The translations under genes and the position numbers were made by a program. This document shows positions 39,803-50,338 of a stretch of DNA of 50,463 nt, in pieces. Below the pieces are notes generated by a model. It saw nothing but the letters and a program-made list of their open reading frames with translations, ran no database searches and was not told the origin of the DNA. The DNA is from Chromera velia (lineage: Eukaryota; Sar; Chromeraceae), in assembly GCA_018398765.1 (NCBI GenBank), contig JAHBMJ010000542.1, positions 8,042-58,504 on the forward strand. Reading direction: 5' to 3'. Positions within the stretch are counted from its first letter, which is position 1. Every line of letters begins with the position of its first letter.

Positions 39803-42800
39803 CATCATCATCATCATTATTATTATTAATCGGTCTCTAGGCCATCATGCAGTGCATGAGTCTAGGACAATGCTTTATTGCCCCTTTGCCAGATCTGCAT
39901 CATACAACGGGAGGGGGCTTCACTCTCGCAACTCTAAACACCTTGCCTCTAGAAGATGCTTTCTAAATCGCTGATGTCGTTTCCCTTCTGTGGGAGGAGT
40001 GCGACAACTGTAACAGAGACTCTCAGGCAGTAGAGGCAGACAGGAAGACCGGTGGAGAGGGAGGACGGGAGATGTACGTGGGAGATGGAAAAAGAACATT
40101 CAAAAGTGAGACGGGAAGAGAGGTAAGTAACCATCACATGCATCGAATCGCAGGCCTTACGATGGAGGGCGCAGATGTTTCGCAAGATTCGCAGGGCCGG
40201 TATGGGTGAGTGTCTGAGTGCCAGGGTGACCTTCATTCGTACCAACAATTCGCTTTCCGTGGCGTGTTTTAGAGGGGTGGAGTCTATCGATAGCAACCAC
40301 TTTCTCTCTCTTTCTTGGGCTCTATCTAATTTGGCTTCAATTTCGGCTACAATTGCATTCAGAGCCTCTCGATCTGCTCTTGTTTCTGTGCATTTAGTCA
40401 GTCGGTGCAGTAGATCGTCTGCTTTGCCCCTACATGCAGGGCAAACCGCATCTTCCAGCCCTCTGTACGGTGCATGGGGGCGACCACCAAGTAACATATA
40501 CAACAAGGCTGAAAAAGGGCCTGAGGACCAGATCGCAGCGCAAGGGAGGGAAACGAAACGGGGGGACGAAGGGGATGAAGGAAAAGTAGAGGAAAGGAAG
40601 AGAAGAGACGAACGTTGGGCAGTAGGATAAGACGTTTGGAACACATTCGGTCTGACGCCTCTGCCAAACTGCAAAACCGCCCCGCGTGAAGCGGCCCTTT
40701 CTAGACAACCATCAATCCATTCATCAACTTCCCGGTTGATCACTGCTCTTAAGAGAAGGAGACGGCCAACCTTGGTGGCTTTCTTTCTTCTTCTGATGGT
40801 TGGATTGACAGTCACAAATTCTTCCAATCCGGTCGACCCAATCAATTTTTGTGCGTGCATCATAGAGGAAGGACAATCACCATTCATTAAAGCCGACCAG
40901 GCACCCGCGGGCATCTTGAGGTCAATATGTTTTAAGTTAGTCAAATACCCAGCAAGTCTCATCGACACATGCACATGTGCAGGAAGTAGACCGACAGCAC
41001 ACAGGGTAGGTACACGGAAAGAGGAGAGAGACAGATTCAAAGCCCAACGAACAAAGCACAATTGAAGGACATCTAATGTATCCATGTCTGGCTTGCGGAC
41101 AGGCAGACAGTCAAACGTATATAGAGTAACAGACAACCAGAAAGCGCATAAACACAAAATTTTTGCTGCGGGGGGCAGGCGACCTAAAGAGAGTGCTACG
41201 CTCTTTACATGACCCATCCGTCTCCTCGCTATGCTAAGCCTCTCTTCTATTACCTCCCTTAAGTCTCCCCCTTCGAACAAAAGAATACCCAGATACTTAT
41301 ACGACCCCACTCTCTTGAACTCTTTTCCTCCAAACATAAGCCTGCCTTCAATTGCAGGGTAAGAGTCGGACAGACGCATGATTTTTGTCTTTTTTAAATT
41401 AACAGTGAGCCCCCTCTCTTCACAGAAAGAATTCAATTCATTCAAGCTGACCTGCAGGTCATGCACGCTCTCAGCAACGAGGACAAGGTCATCGGCATAA
41501 CCAAGGCTATCGTACTCAACCCCACCGAGCAGAACCTCTGCACGACCGGAAGCCTTCACTCTTTCATGCAGATCATTGATGAAAATCAAGAAGAGAAGAG
41601 GGGAGAGAGGATCCCTTTGTTTCACCCCTTTCTCTTCTTTGAACATAAAAGGGCTGCCAGTGATGCTTTCATACACATTTGTATACATTGCCCGAATCAT
41701 TTTGACATCAACTGCACTCACCCCTTGCTTCAGCAAAACTTCAAACAAAACATCCCTGGGCAGGGAGTCAAAGGCTTTGCTGAAGTCTACAAAGCATGCT
41801 AACAAGGGCTTCTTTCGTTTCTTTGCCTTTTGCATCAGCGCAGTAAGTGCTCCAATGGCTTCCCTTGTTCCTACCCCTTGCTGAAAACCCAACTGCCTAT
41901 GGTCAATCTTCACTTGCGATGTAAGACGGGCAGAGAAGAGTGAAGAAAAGAGTTTTGGTAAGAGTGAGACAACATGAATTGGACGTCATTCATCAGGGTC
42001 GGGGGAAGGAGGCCCCTTTAGAACCGGACAGATTTTAATTACATTCCATTCATCTCGCTAAGCGGATGTCAAGTGAATTAAGTTCGAATGGATAAATAAC
42101 AAAGCACGAGAAAGAGGCGAATATTGAAAGCATAGGGAGAGGTGGTTGGGGGCGAGTCCGGACAACCCTGCAGCCTTTTCTTCCTTTGTGAACCGGAGGA
42201 CTTTCCTTATTTCTTCTATGCAAAAATAAGGGCGAGACGGAGGGATTGGTGGGGGCAAAGGGGGAGAGTGAATGCCAGAGGGAACCTGATGAGAGTGGGT
42301 ATGCAGTTGTGAAAAAACGCCAGGGTGTAAAGAAGAGTTAAAAATAGGTGGGGCTGGCTGCGAAAAAGGGAAAGGGGGAGCACTTTCTTGTGCAGATTCC
42401 CTACCAGAGGGAGAGTCAGCGAAGATGGAAGCCCAGTAACAGGAAAAGTCCTTTACTGAAGGCTGGGAACCAGGAGGGGCTTTCTCTCTATTGCCTCTTT
42501 GCAGCTTTCTTCTCAATGACCAGATCTTTGAAGGGTTAGAGGACAACTCGAGTGCAATCTTTTCTATACAGAGCTTTTCGTACGCCTTTCTTTTCCTGTT
42601 GTGCAATCGCTGACATCTGTGGGCCTGCTTCTTAACTGTCTGTCTTAAGGCAACCATGTTCGTTCTGCTGCTCCCACTTCTCCCCTCATTCTCACATGAT
42701 TACACAAGTTTGTTTAACGCCTTCCTTGCTTCCCTCCAAAGTGTCGCTGCTTCCTTGCATTCATTATCAAACCATTCGGCCTTTTTCTTTTGTCTCACTT

Positions 42801-44060
42801 TTTCCCTGCCCTGTTGACCATCCAAATCCTTCCGCTTGATTTCTTTTGTCGGGCCGGCCAACGTGGTTTCCCATTCCTTCAGCAGTAACTTTTCCCGTTC
42901 ACAGAAAGACAAAGGCACCGGTTGCTCACATGAGTTGGGAGCAGATAGTGGGGGGGGGGGAGCGGATGGAAAAGAAGAGAGATCAATGTTTTCAGCTTCG
43001 CAAGCCATTTTCACAAGTCCAGGCCATAGCTGTTCAGCCAATTGACCAGCTGCTGCAGCCGAGGGGAGAAGCTCCTCATCTGAGACAGGAGTGGATCTGA
43101 TGGAGCGATAAAGGGGGGGGATAGGTAAAAGGGAGTTCTCTTTACTGTCTGGCTGTTGAGAGGGAATGAAAGGGGCAGCAACAAAGGATAGAGAAAGTGA
43201 CATAGCTGCATGGTCAAGCCTAGACAGTTCTGCTGGCTGTTTCACATTGAAGTGAGTACAAGCACGGAGGAGGGGGGGATCAACGAGAAAAAAGTCAATA
43301 AGAGTGTGACCTCTACCTTTCCAGAGGAAGGTGCAGTCACGTGAGAAAGAGCATGCTTCCCCACTCCAAGCAGGGGCAGAACCATCAATGTAGAGACCAT
43401 TTAAAGGGAGAAGATTCGTTAGTTCACAGAGTTTTAAAAGAGAACGGCCCTGCTGATCAACTTTTCGGTTGCAAGACAAAGCACGGATTACTCCCGATAC
43501 ATTCTCTTCCTGAATGATTCCGTTCTCATCTTATACCCCCCTATCCCAAGTGATTCCTTTTGGCAGCTCATTAGAGATGTAAGCGTTGAAATCACCAGTC
43601 ACAATTCTCCTTTCCCCTAGAGAAACTTCCGACAATGCATCTGTCAGGCGCTCCCAGTGGCTCGGATCCCTGCCTGCCTCCCTTCTCCTAGTAGACCGTC
43701 CGTGTAGCACATATACTCCAAACACATGCAGAATAGAGGACTTGCTGTGTGCATCGAATCCACCAACACGCAATGACGCACGCAGCATATGGGCCGACCA
43801 GTTTGATCTCAGGCCTTAGTCGGCCTCTCAATGACTTCCGAATTAGGACAGCGACCCCTCCGGTATCCTTGTTCTGTTCTAACGCTTCCTTCCTGCCTCT
43901 ACCACTTCCTCCTCCCCCAAGCTGTTGTCTAACCCATTCTTGATAGGAGAAATTCTTGCCTGAGTGAAGAGGGTATTCAAAAAGACGCGTGGGGGACCGT
44001 GTTTCCGTTAAAATTACCACATCAAACTCATCATTATTATTATGAATCATACTTTTATAT
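39803..44060 (-). mobile_element. Decayed non-LTR retrotransposon (LINE)
   Basis: Reading 5' to 3' on the minus strand it has an APE-type endonuclease, a linker, a reverse transcriptase with YADD, and a C-terminal Cys/His motif. The 3' end at about 39803-39830 carries a trinucleotide tail (AAT/GAT units) after an AATAAA at about 39870. The 5' border near 44050 is estimated from where coding similarity stops. Target-site duplications were not identified. Confidence 0.85.
39949..44050 (-). pseudogene. LINE ORF: endonuclease-reverse transcriptase, broken
   Basis: Endonuclease: FDVVILTETR and GGVAVLIRK (43900-44050), then after a frameshift near 43780 GDFNAYISNE (about 43570-43600) and HTLIDFFLVDPPLL...RLDHAAMSLSL (about 43200-43310). 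Reverse transcriptase: KEEKAAGLSGLAPNHLS (about 42130-42190), FVDFSKAFDSLPRDV (about 41770-41815), GVKQRDPLSPLLF, GYADDLVLV (about 41480-41510). C-terminal CPAC-x8-HRLTKC motif near 40390-40440. In-frame stops: TAA 43531, TAA 42700, TAG 42058, TGA 41986-41988, the last in the position usually held by Trp in the WRPI motif. The usual KQGDPLSP has Arg in place of Gly. It cannot make a full protein. The YADD, DFSKAF and Cys/His features fit a Jockey/R1/I-like LINE; the exact clade is not resolved. Confidence 0.85.
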
Positions 44061-44334
44061 AAAAAATAATCTAGAAAAGAATTAGAAAGTTATTTTGTTT
44101 TTACACAAAATTCTCTTAAATAAAATTTTAAACATCTAATTTTTATCAGTTTTCACTAAAGTTTTCAATCGTTTTTCTCTGAGTTTTCTATCTGCTTTTC
44201 TATCCTAGTTTCTATCGAGACAGTAAGTAGTAGGATGTTGATAGTAGTACATTGCAAGACCTAGGAATTTAGACAGGAATTTAGAGGAATTAAGACAGGA
44301 ATCTAAAGGAATTTAGAGCTCTTAATTCCTAAAC

Positions 44335-44475
44335 TTTAGAGGTCGATTTCTTATGAACTATGATGAGTTAGAACTTGATATTAACAATGCTTATAGCTCT
44401 AATATAGATTTATAAGCACCGTTAATATCAAGTTCTAACTCATCATGTATAGTTCACGAGAAATCGACCTCCAAA
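44335..44475. repeat. Large hairpin, arms of ~60 bp
   Basis: The left arm from aggtcgatttcttatgaact to gcttata (about 44339-44393) pairs with 44411-44471 (tataagc ... aaatcgacct) with a few mismatches and one small bulge. The central loop is about 18 bases. Confidence 0.85.
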
Positions 44476-44963
44476 ATTTACTAAATTCTTCTAAATTATA
44501 AAGTACTCTTAAGAGGACGAGCTTGAAATACCCCGACTAGAAATGTTTGATAGATGTTTGACACTGATCTAAAAGTATATTTAAGAGTTATTTTTTTAAA
44601 AAAGTAACTTGATTTTTCTAGACAGCTCAAGTTACTGTACTAGAAGTAACTTTAAGATTTTTTGGAAGTTACGGTAGTAAAAGCAGGCATACTAGGGTTT
44701 TTTAGTATGAGAATGTGGACTAAAAAGATTTTCATGGTGCATCATAATATTGACACAAGTTTTAAAAGTGATTAAATTTCATCCTCGAGATTCTCAGCAC
44801 TATACAGCGTTACCAAGTATTTCTCATGCAGCAGCTTTTGTTGTCATTTTATGTATCTTTAATTAATATGTCATTACACAAAATTGCATCGAAAACAGAT
44901 AGTACACATAATAAAATCCCCCTTCCCTTCCTCCCTTTCCTAGCTCTTTTTCGGCCCTTGGAA

Positions 44964-44965
<2 letters not shown>

Positions 44966-45004
<39 letters not shown>
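44966..45004. repeat. (CTG)n triplet run
   Basis: About thirteen uninterrupted CTG/GCT units with a second short cluster at 45036-45056. There is no evidence that it is coding. Confidence 0.9.
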
Positions 45005-45005
<1 letters not shown>

Positions 45006-46151
45006 AGTAGTAGCAGCTAAGTAGCTTACTACGTACTGCTGCTGCTGCTACTGCTGCCAAATCTTTCTTTTTGGGGGGTGGGGAATGGCGCATACCCATA
45101 TACTTACGCATATACACTTACGATTTAATACTAAATTAAGTCTTTTAGGCTAAGATCTTACGGTAACTAGAAAAAAGTAGAAGAACTCCAAGGGGCTCAA
45201 GTTACTAGTATAGAGTTACTAAAAAGTCAGTAACGAAAGTTTTTGACTGAAAAACAGTTGTTACTCTTAAACAGACTATGTATTCTAAATTTCTGTCTTT
45301 AAATTCCTTTAAATTCCTAGCTAAATTCCTCTAAATTCCTGTCTGAATTCCTCTAAATTCCTGTCTAAATTCTTAGGTCTTTGCAGGGTAGGTAGTAGGA
45401 GGTTTGACTTAGCAAACTTTTTACCTCATTACATATATATATATATATATATATATATGAAAACGGGACCATCGTGACTCCAACACTAATTCCGATTCCA
45501 AAATTTTTATTTTTTTAAATTGAGATATATTAAAAAAAAAATAATTATAGAGATGTTTGCTTGTTTAAAAAGATGTTTTAGAGTGTTTGAATAATGCTAT
45601 AAACATTTTTCTAATCAAGGTCTGAACCGGTCTGAACTAGGGTCTGAAATTTGAATATATGTTACTAAGTACATGTGATAGGTATAACATGGTGACCTAG
45701 GGTACAGTGCCCCGGTATACCCTAGCACAGTGTGTTAATGTAAAGCACACCTTTGAAGAACTCTTTTTAAAACTTCATAACTTTGACTGAAAACACTAAA
45801 TTCGAAAACTAGATTGAAACCGTGATTGCTAATAAAATGTTTGTCGCGCCTGTATGTACTACCCACCCCCCATCCCCCCCCACCCCACACACACAGTCTT
45901 TCTGTATGATTGAAAGGGCAGTGCACAATGAAAACCAAAGGGAACCCAGTCTTTGCAATAAAACATATAAATACATATACGTTCAAACATTTTTGCTGGA
46001 AATTCGGGTTGCTCGCATGCATGTACACGCACACACACGCGTGCACGTCCAAACCCACACGACCTCTTTTTACTTCTTTTGTCCCTCTCTTTTTCTTTTT
46101 CATTTTCTTCCATTTATTTCCTTTCCCCAATCCTTTCATCCCTTGCTTTGA

Positions 46152-46203
<52 letters not shown>

Positions 46204-46709
46204 GGGGAGGGGGGGGCGGGAGAGAAAAAAAGAAAAGCTAGAAGAAAAGAAAAACAGAAAAGAGAAGCAAAAACACACAGATGAGTATTTATTATCCTTC
46301 TTTTCCTTCTCCATTGTTTCTTACCTTCTGTATACTTCCTTCATGCAGATTAAAGCTTACACGTGTGCACGCACATACGTAATACGCATGTACGCCAACC
46401 CCATGATTGATTTTATGCACACATATAAGCAGAACAGGAAGGAAGGGATCATGGGCTAAAGAGGAGCTGACCGAGAAGCGTTCGGAAGAAAATAGGGAGG
46501 AGAGAGCACGTACACTAGACACGTACAGGCACATAAAAATATGCACATAGATATACTAGCGAACACATACAGAAGGACATATTTGCATATACTTTTTCAC
46601 GGCTAGCTTGAAAGACGTAGGAAAAAGGAGTGCGCCAATCAAATGTGAAAACGCTCAGACAGAGAAGCATACAAAGAAGACATCTTTCGTTGCGTGTACA
46701 TATGCATAT

Positions 46710-46713
<4 letters not shown>

Positions 46714-46756
<43 letters not shown>

Positions 46757-46757
46757 A
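46714..46757. repeat. (AT)n(AC)n compound microsatellite
   Basis: A TA run followed directly by a CA run. Confidence 0.9.
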
Positions 46758-46917
46758 ATCCACATGCACATACACACGCTTGCTTACAGATAGAAAGACA
46801 CAGAAAGCAGCATCTATTGCTGAAAGAAACACTAGAAGGAAAAGGTGACCAACAGACGGCATGCATAGAAACGTTCTTTTTCACATGTATATACATGTAC
46901 GCATACGTGCGCACGTG

Positions 46918-46965
46918 TGCACATACATACATACATACACATACACACACACACATACATACACA

Positions 46966-47003
<38 letters not shown>
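46918..47003. repeat. (CA)n/(CATA)n microsatellite
   Basis: CATA units give way to a pure CA run. Confidence 0.9.
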
Positions 47004-47007
<4 letters not shown>

Positions 47008-47625
47008 TAAACATATACACATGCACAGACAGCGACATGCAGGCACAGAGATTCACATACGCAGAGACAGAGAAAGACTCAAAACGAAAGCTGAGAGGTG
47101 AAAAGCGGCGAAAAAAAAGCGTTTAGGGTCAGCTGAGGCAGATTAAGAACAAGCCACTCACACAAGACCGAGCCATCTGGACCTACCTTCTACATGGGCA
47201 GATGGTCCCTCCTCACACCTTGACGTGAACTTACCTACATCCACATTCAAAGGACATTTATATGAGAAAAAGTAAACAGATGACAGTAGAAACAGGCAGA
47301 AAGTAGAAAGAAAAGGGAATTCAAAAGATTTCAACTCGATCTGCCTTCTTGTTTATACGTAAGAGCAGAGCAACACGAGGGTAGCGGGCGGGATGCCACT
47401 AGGGGGGCGCGGGGGGGCAGGGCGGGACCGCGGTCGCCACTCACACAATAAGAAGGCCCGGAGCAAGCCAAGGGAGGCTCGTGAGGGGGAACGGTGAGAA
47501 ATGAAGGCATGAAAACTAGATTGCCTTGCGTCTTCGAGGGTTCCAGTGGCAGCTGTACTGCTCCTTCTGCCTCATCTCTTCACTTTTTCTGCATTAACCG
47601 TACCACAAGGCCCCCTCTGACCCCG

Positions 47626-47673
47626 TTCCCCCTCATGGTACATTTCAGGACTGAAATGTACCACGAGGGGGAA
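47626..47673. repeat. Near-perfect 22-bp inverted repeat
   Basis: The arms 47626-47647 and 47652-47673 pair with one mismatch around a 4-base loop, ggac. It would form a very stable stem. It lies next to the helicase SAT exon, in the presumed next intron or 3' flank. Confidence 0.9.
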
Positions 47674-47864
47674 GTCCAAAATTTTTTTTTCTCAAAACAG
47701 AAAAGTACTCAAAACAGACTTAGTCACGTCCTCCATTTCTCCCATCTCTCTCACCCACGAACATAAACAACCAACCAAACCCCTAGCCAAACCTATGCAT
47801 GAGTTGATAAACTCCCTCCCTCCCTCCCTAACAGACCGCCTGCCTGCCCAACAGACTGACTGAC

Positions 47865-47927
47865 TCTCTACAGTAGCAGGGAAGGTTGCAGAGAAGAGCT
47901 CCACCTGACAACCCGGCCGGACCTTTC
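47865..47927 (-). CDS. DEAD-box helicase exon with motif III (SAT)
   Basis: Acceptor ATTGCAG, then KVRPGCQVELFSATFPATVE, then donor GTCAGT (phase 1). In Prp5/DDX46/DDX42-type helicases the matching text is VRPD.Q...FSATFP...E; SAT couples ATP hydrolysis to unwinding. The start phase matches the end of the DEAD exon at 48132. The donor sits in a GTCAGTCAGTC repeat, so the exact cut is uncertain by 4 nt. Exons for the second RecA lobe (motifs IV-VI) were not found in the window, so the gene may be truncated, or later exons may lie further away. Confidence 0.7.
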
Positions 47928-48131
47928 CTGCAATCAACCAAGCAACCAGGAGTACAGAGTCAGTTTCATACACGGGAGAATAATACATAGGAAGGAGCTA
48001 GCGCATACAGACATTTGGATACATAGAGCAGGCAGAGAGCTGGAAGGAAGGAAACAAAGAAAGAAAGGAAGAAAAGGAAAGAAAGGCAGAAAAGAAAGAA
48101 GAGCAAACGGGGGAGAAGAAAACCGACTGAC

Positions 48132-48210
48132 TGCAGACTGCCGTGATTTTCAGTTCGAATTCCATTTTGAACATTGTGTCTGCCTCATCTAGGATGAGAA
48201 ACGAGACTCT
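48132..48210 (-). CDS. DEAD-box helicase exon with motif II
   Basis: Acceptor GCCTGCAG, then RVSFLILDEADTMFKMEFEL and KITAVC, then donor GTCAGT (phase 1). LDEAD-x-MF-x-M-x-FE is the motif II region of DEAD-box RNA helicases, closest in wording to Prp5/DDX46/DDX42 (LDEADRMFDMGFEPQV). The usual Arg after DEAD is Thr and the Gly of MGFE is Glu, so this is a diverged paralog or an early pseudogene. Motifs Q, I and Ia should lie upstream, beyond 50463 or in exons I did not recognise. Confidence 0.75.
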
Positions 48211-50060
48211 CTGCAGGCAAAAGGGGCAAAAGGGGGGGGAAAGAAGACATGGTAGAGTCTCAGAGTGAGTGAGTGAGTGAGTGCACCTCTATGAGGTCTT
48301 CTGCTCAAGCAGCGACGAATTTATGTGCGTTTCTTTCCAATGGCTGGGGTTAAAAAGTAAACTTCGAATAGGTTCCTTCCGGTCAAAGTTTTATAGAAAC
48401 TTTTTCTGTCTTCTGTGCGATGACAGAAGCGGATTGGTTCCGCGATCACTACTTTATTTTCACGTTTGAGAAGTGCAAAGGAATACAAATTTACTCTGCT
48501 GTTCAGGAAGCCAGCTGGGGAAAATACCGACCGAACGAACGAACCTTCAATTTGAGGATCTCCCTCCTCTTGTCGATCTCTTCTCAATCCAGTTGGGTCA
48601 GTCCTTCAGGAAGAGGAGGAAGAGGAAACCGATACATAGCCAGAAGAGCACAAGCAAGCAAGAGAAAGAAAGAGAGGTCAGGGTAAATTTGCTGTGTGTG
48701 TCAACAAGAGCTTCTCTGCTCTGAAAGTCGAGAACGTCCACTGAAAAAAAATTGAAGAGAAAAGAATGAAGGATCGACAGGACAACAGACGGGGGGAGAG
48801 CGATATAAGACGCCGCGGACAGCAGCAGACGTCTTCTGAGAGAGAGATGGATGGGCACCCTCACTTAGCTGGAGCGACAAGAGAAATCATTATTGCGAGA
48901 AGAAGCTCACACTTGAATAATACAAACAAGAATGACAGTCTCATTGACAGACCAAGACAGAGACAGGAAAAGACTCACATAAGGGAGACTCAGTTGCTAC
49001 GAGGATATTTGGGTCTGTTTCTAAAGCAAAGAGCTGAGGTCTGATCGGTTCATTGTGAGGCAGTGTGACCTGCAGGCAGACAGGAGGACAAGGACGAAGA
49101 GCGAATGAATGAATCGATTAGGATGGGTATCGAGAAGGGAATCAATAAAGAGAGAAAAAGAAAGATGAGAAAAGAAACTCTCCGCAGGCAAGGAGGGCAA
49201 AGGGGGAGGGAAAGAAGACACGGTAGAGAGTGAGTGAATGAGTGAGTGAGTGAGTGAGTGAGTGAGTGAGTGGGTGAGTGAGTGAGTGAGTAAGTGAGTG
49301 CACCTCTATGAAGTCATCTGCTCAAGCAGCGACCAAATTGTATGCCTTTCTTTCCAATTGGTGGGTTTGATAAGCAAACTTCGAATAAGTTCCTTCCGGT
49401 CAAAGTTGAACAGAAACTTCTTCTGTCTTGTGTGCAATGACAGAGGCGGATTGGTTCCGCGGTCACTGCTTTCTTTTCATGTTTGAGAAGTGCAAAGGAA
49501 TGCGAATTTATTCAGCTGCCCAACAAGACAGCTAGGTAAAATCCTGAACGAATCCTCAAGTTGGAGAGAGATCCTCTCCTCCCCTAGGGTCATGTCGAAT
49601 ATTGCTGCAGGAAGAAGAGGAAAGAAGGCCAAACAGATAGGTTGACCGAAAGACAGCCAGAAGAGCACAAATAAGTAAGAGAAAGAGAAAGAGAGGTCAG
49701 GGCAAATCTGCTTGTATATCAACAAGAGCTTCTCTACTCTAAAAGTTGAGAACGTTTACTGAAAGAAAATTGAAGAGAAAAGAATGATCGAAGGAAGGAA
49801 ATGAGATTGAACAGTCTGGGAAGGGCCCGGGGCATGCAGAGTGACATGAGATGCCAGACAGTAGCAGACATCTTAGTTCTGAGAGAGAGATGGACGGGCG
49901 CCCCTACTCAGCTGGAGAGACAATTCAGAGAAATTATTAGTGTGAGAAGATACTCACACTTGAACAATGCAAACAAGAATGACAGACCGAGACAGAAACA
50001 GAGAGAAAGAGACTCACGTGCAGGAGTGGGTCTACAGTTCTCTCTCAGAGGAAGATGGAC
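48192..50060. repeat. Tandem ~1-kb duplication, two diverged copies
   Basis: Copy A starts at about 48192 and copy B at about 49163; matching landmarks are offset by 1,017 bases (cacctctatga at 48284 and 49301) to about 1,040 bases (tcacacttgaa). Several blocks align with roughly 80-90% identity, separated by GAGT simple repeats of different length. On the minus strand copy A ends at the 3' splice site and first ~18 bases of the DEAD-motif exon; copy B has the same bases but CAG has become CGG. A 62-codon frame with no ATG start stays open in both copies (48281-48469 and 49298-49486) but has no recognised domain. Confidence 0.8.
49216..49300. repeat. (GAGT)n microsatellite
   Basis: About twenty GAGT units with rare interruptions. 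The matching spot in copy A (48264-48283) has only four to five units. Confidence 0.9.
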
Positions 50061-50127
50061 AGCTAGAGGACGCCACTGATAAATAAGTGAAAGAAGTAAT
50101 GAAGAGATGCCATAAATGACTAGAAAC

Positions 50128-50223
50128 AGACAGACAGACAGACAGACAGACAGAGACAGACAGAGACAGACAGAGACAGACAGAGACAGACAGAGACAGA
50201 CAGAGACAGACAGAGACAGAGAC

Positions 50224-50254
<31 letters not shown>

Positions 50255-50338
50255 GACAGACAGAGACAGACAGAGACAGACAGAGACAGACAGAGACAGA
50301 CAGAGACAGACAGAGACAGACAGAGACAGACAGACAGA
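50128..50338. repeat. (CAGACAGAGA)n / (CAGA)n array
   Basis: A 10-base unit, cagacagaga, repeats about fifteen times between two CAGA tetranucleotide blocks. The reading frames across it are artefacts. Confidence 0.95.

Larger units (their letters stand above)
44253..45385. mobile_element. MITE-like element with ~50-bp terminal inverted repeats
   Basis: 44253-44303 (tgcaagacctaggaattt...) is the near-exact reverse complement of 45335-45385, with about three differences in ~50 bases; the arms themselves consist of ~20-bp aatttagacaggaattt subrepeats. Imperfect ~20-bp direct repeats (gtaagtagtagga / gtaggtagtagga) lie just outside at 44223 and 45388. There is no coding capacity. It lies beside the LINE, outside the two mapped DEAD-box exons. 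Confidence 0.65.
44061..45730. other. AT-rich repeat island
   Basis: No gene is seen. It holds an inverted-repeat element (44253-45385) with an inner ~60-bp hairpin, a CTG run (44966-45004) and an AT run (45434-45458). Confidence 0.6.
45731..47625. other. Microsatellite-rich non-coding stretch
   Basis: No gene is recognised. CA runs lie at 46169-46200 and 46918-47003, and a combined AT/AC run at 46714-46757. It may be intron or 3' flank of the minus-strand DEAD-box gene, since exons after the SAT motif should lie in this direction, but I found none. Confidence 0.5.

Noticed and set aside
41986-41988. TGA at a Trp position as evidence of a variant genetic code
   Set aside because: The same element also has TAA and TAG in frame and a frameshift, so simple decay explains it.
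46639-47101. Frames of 60-135 codons over CA/TATA repeats
   Set aside because: Products of dinucleotide microsatellites (HTHTHT, VCVCVC, IYIYIY).
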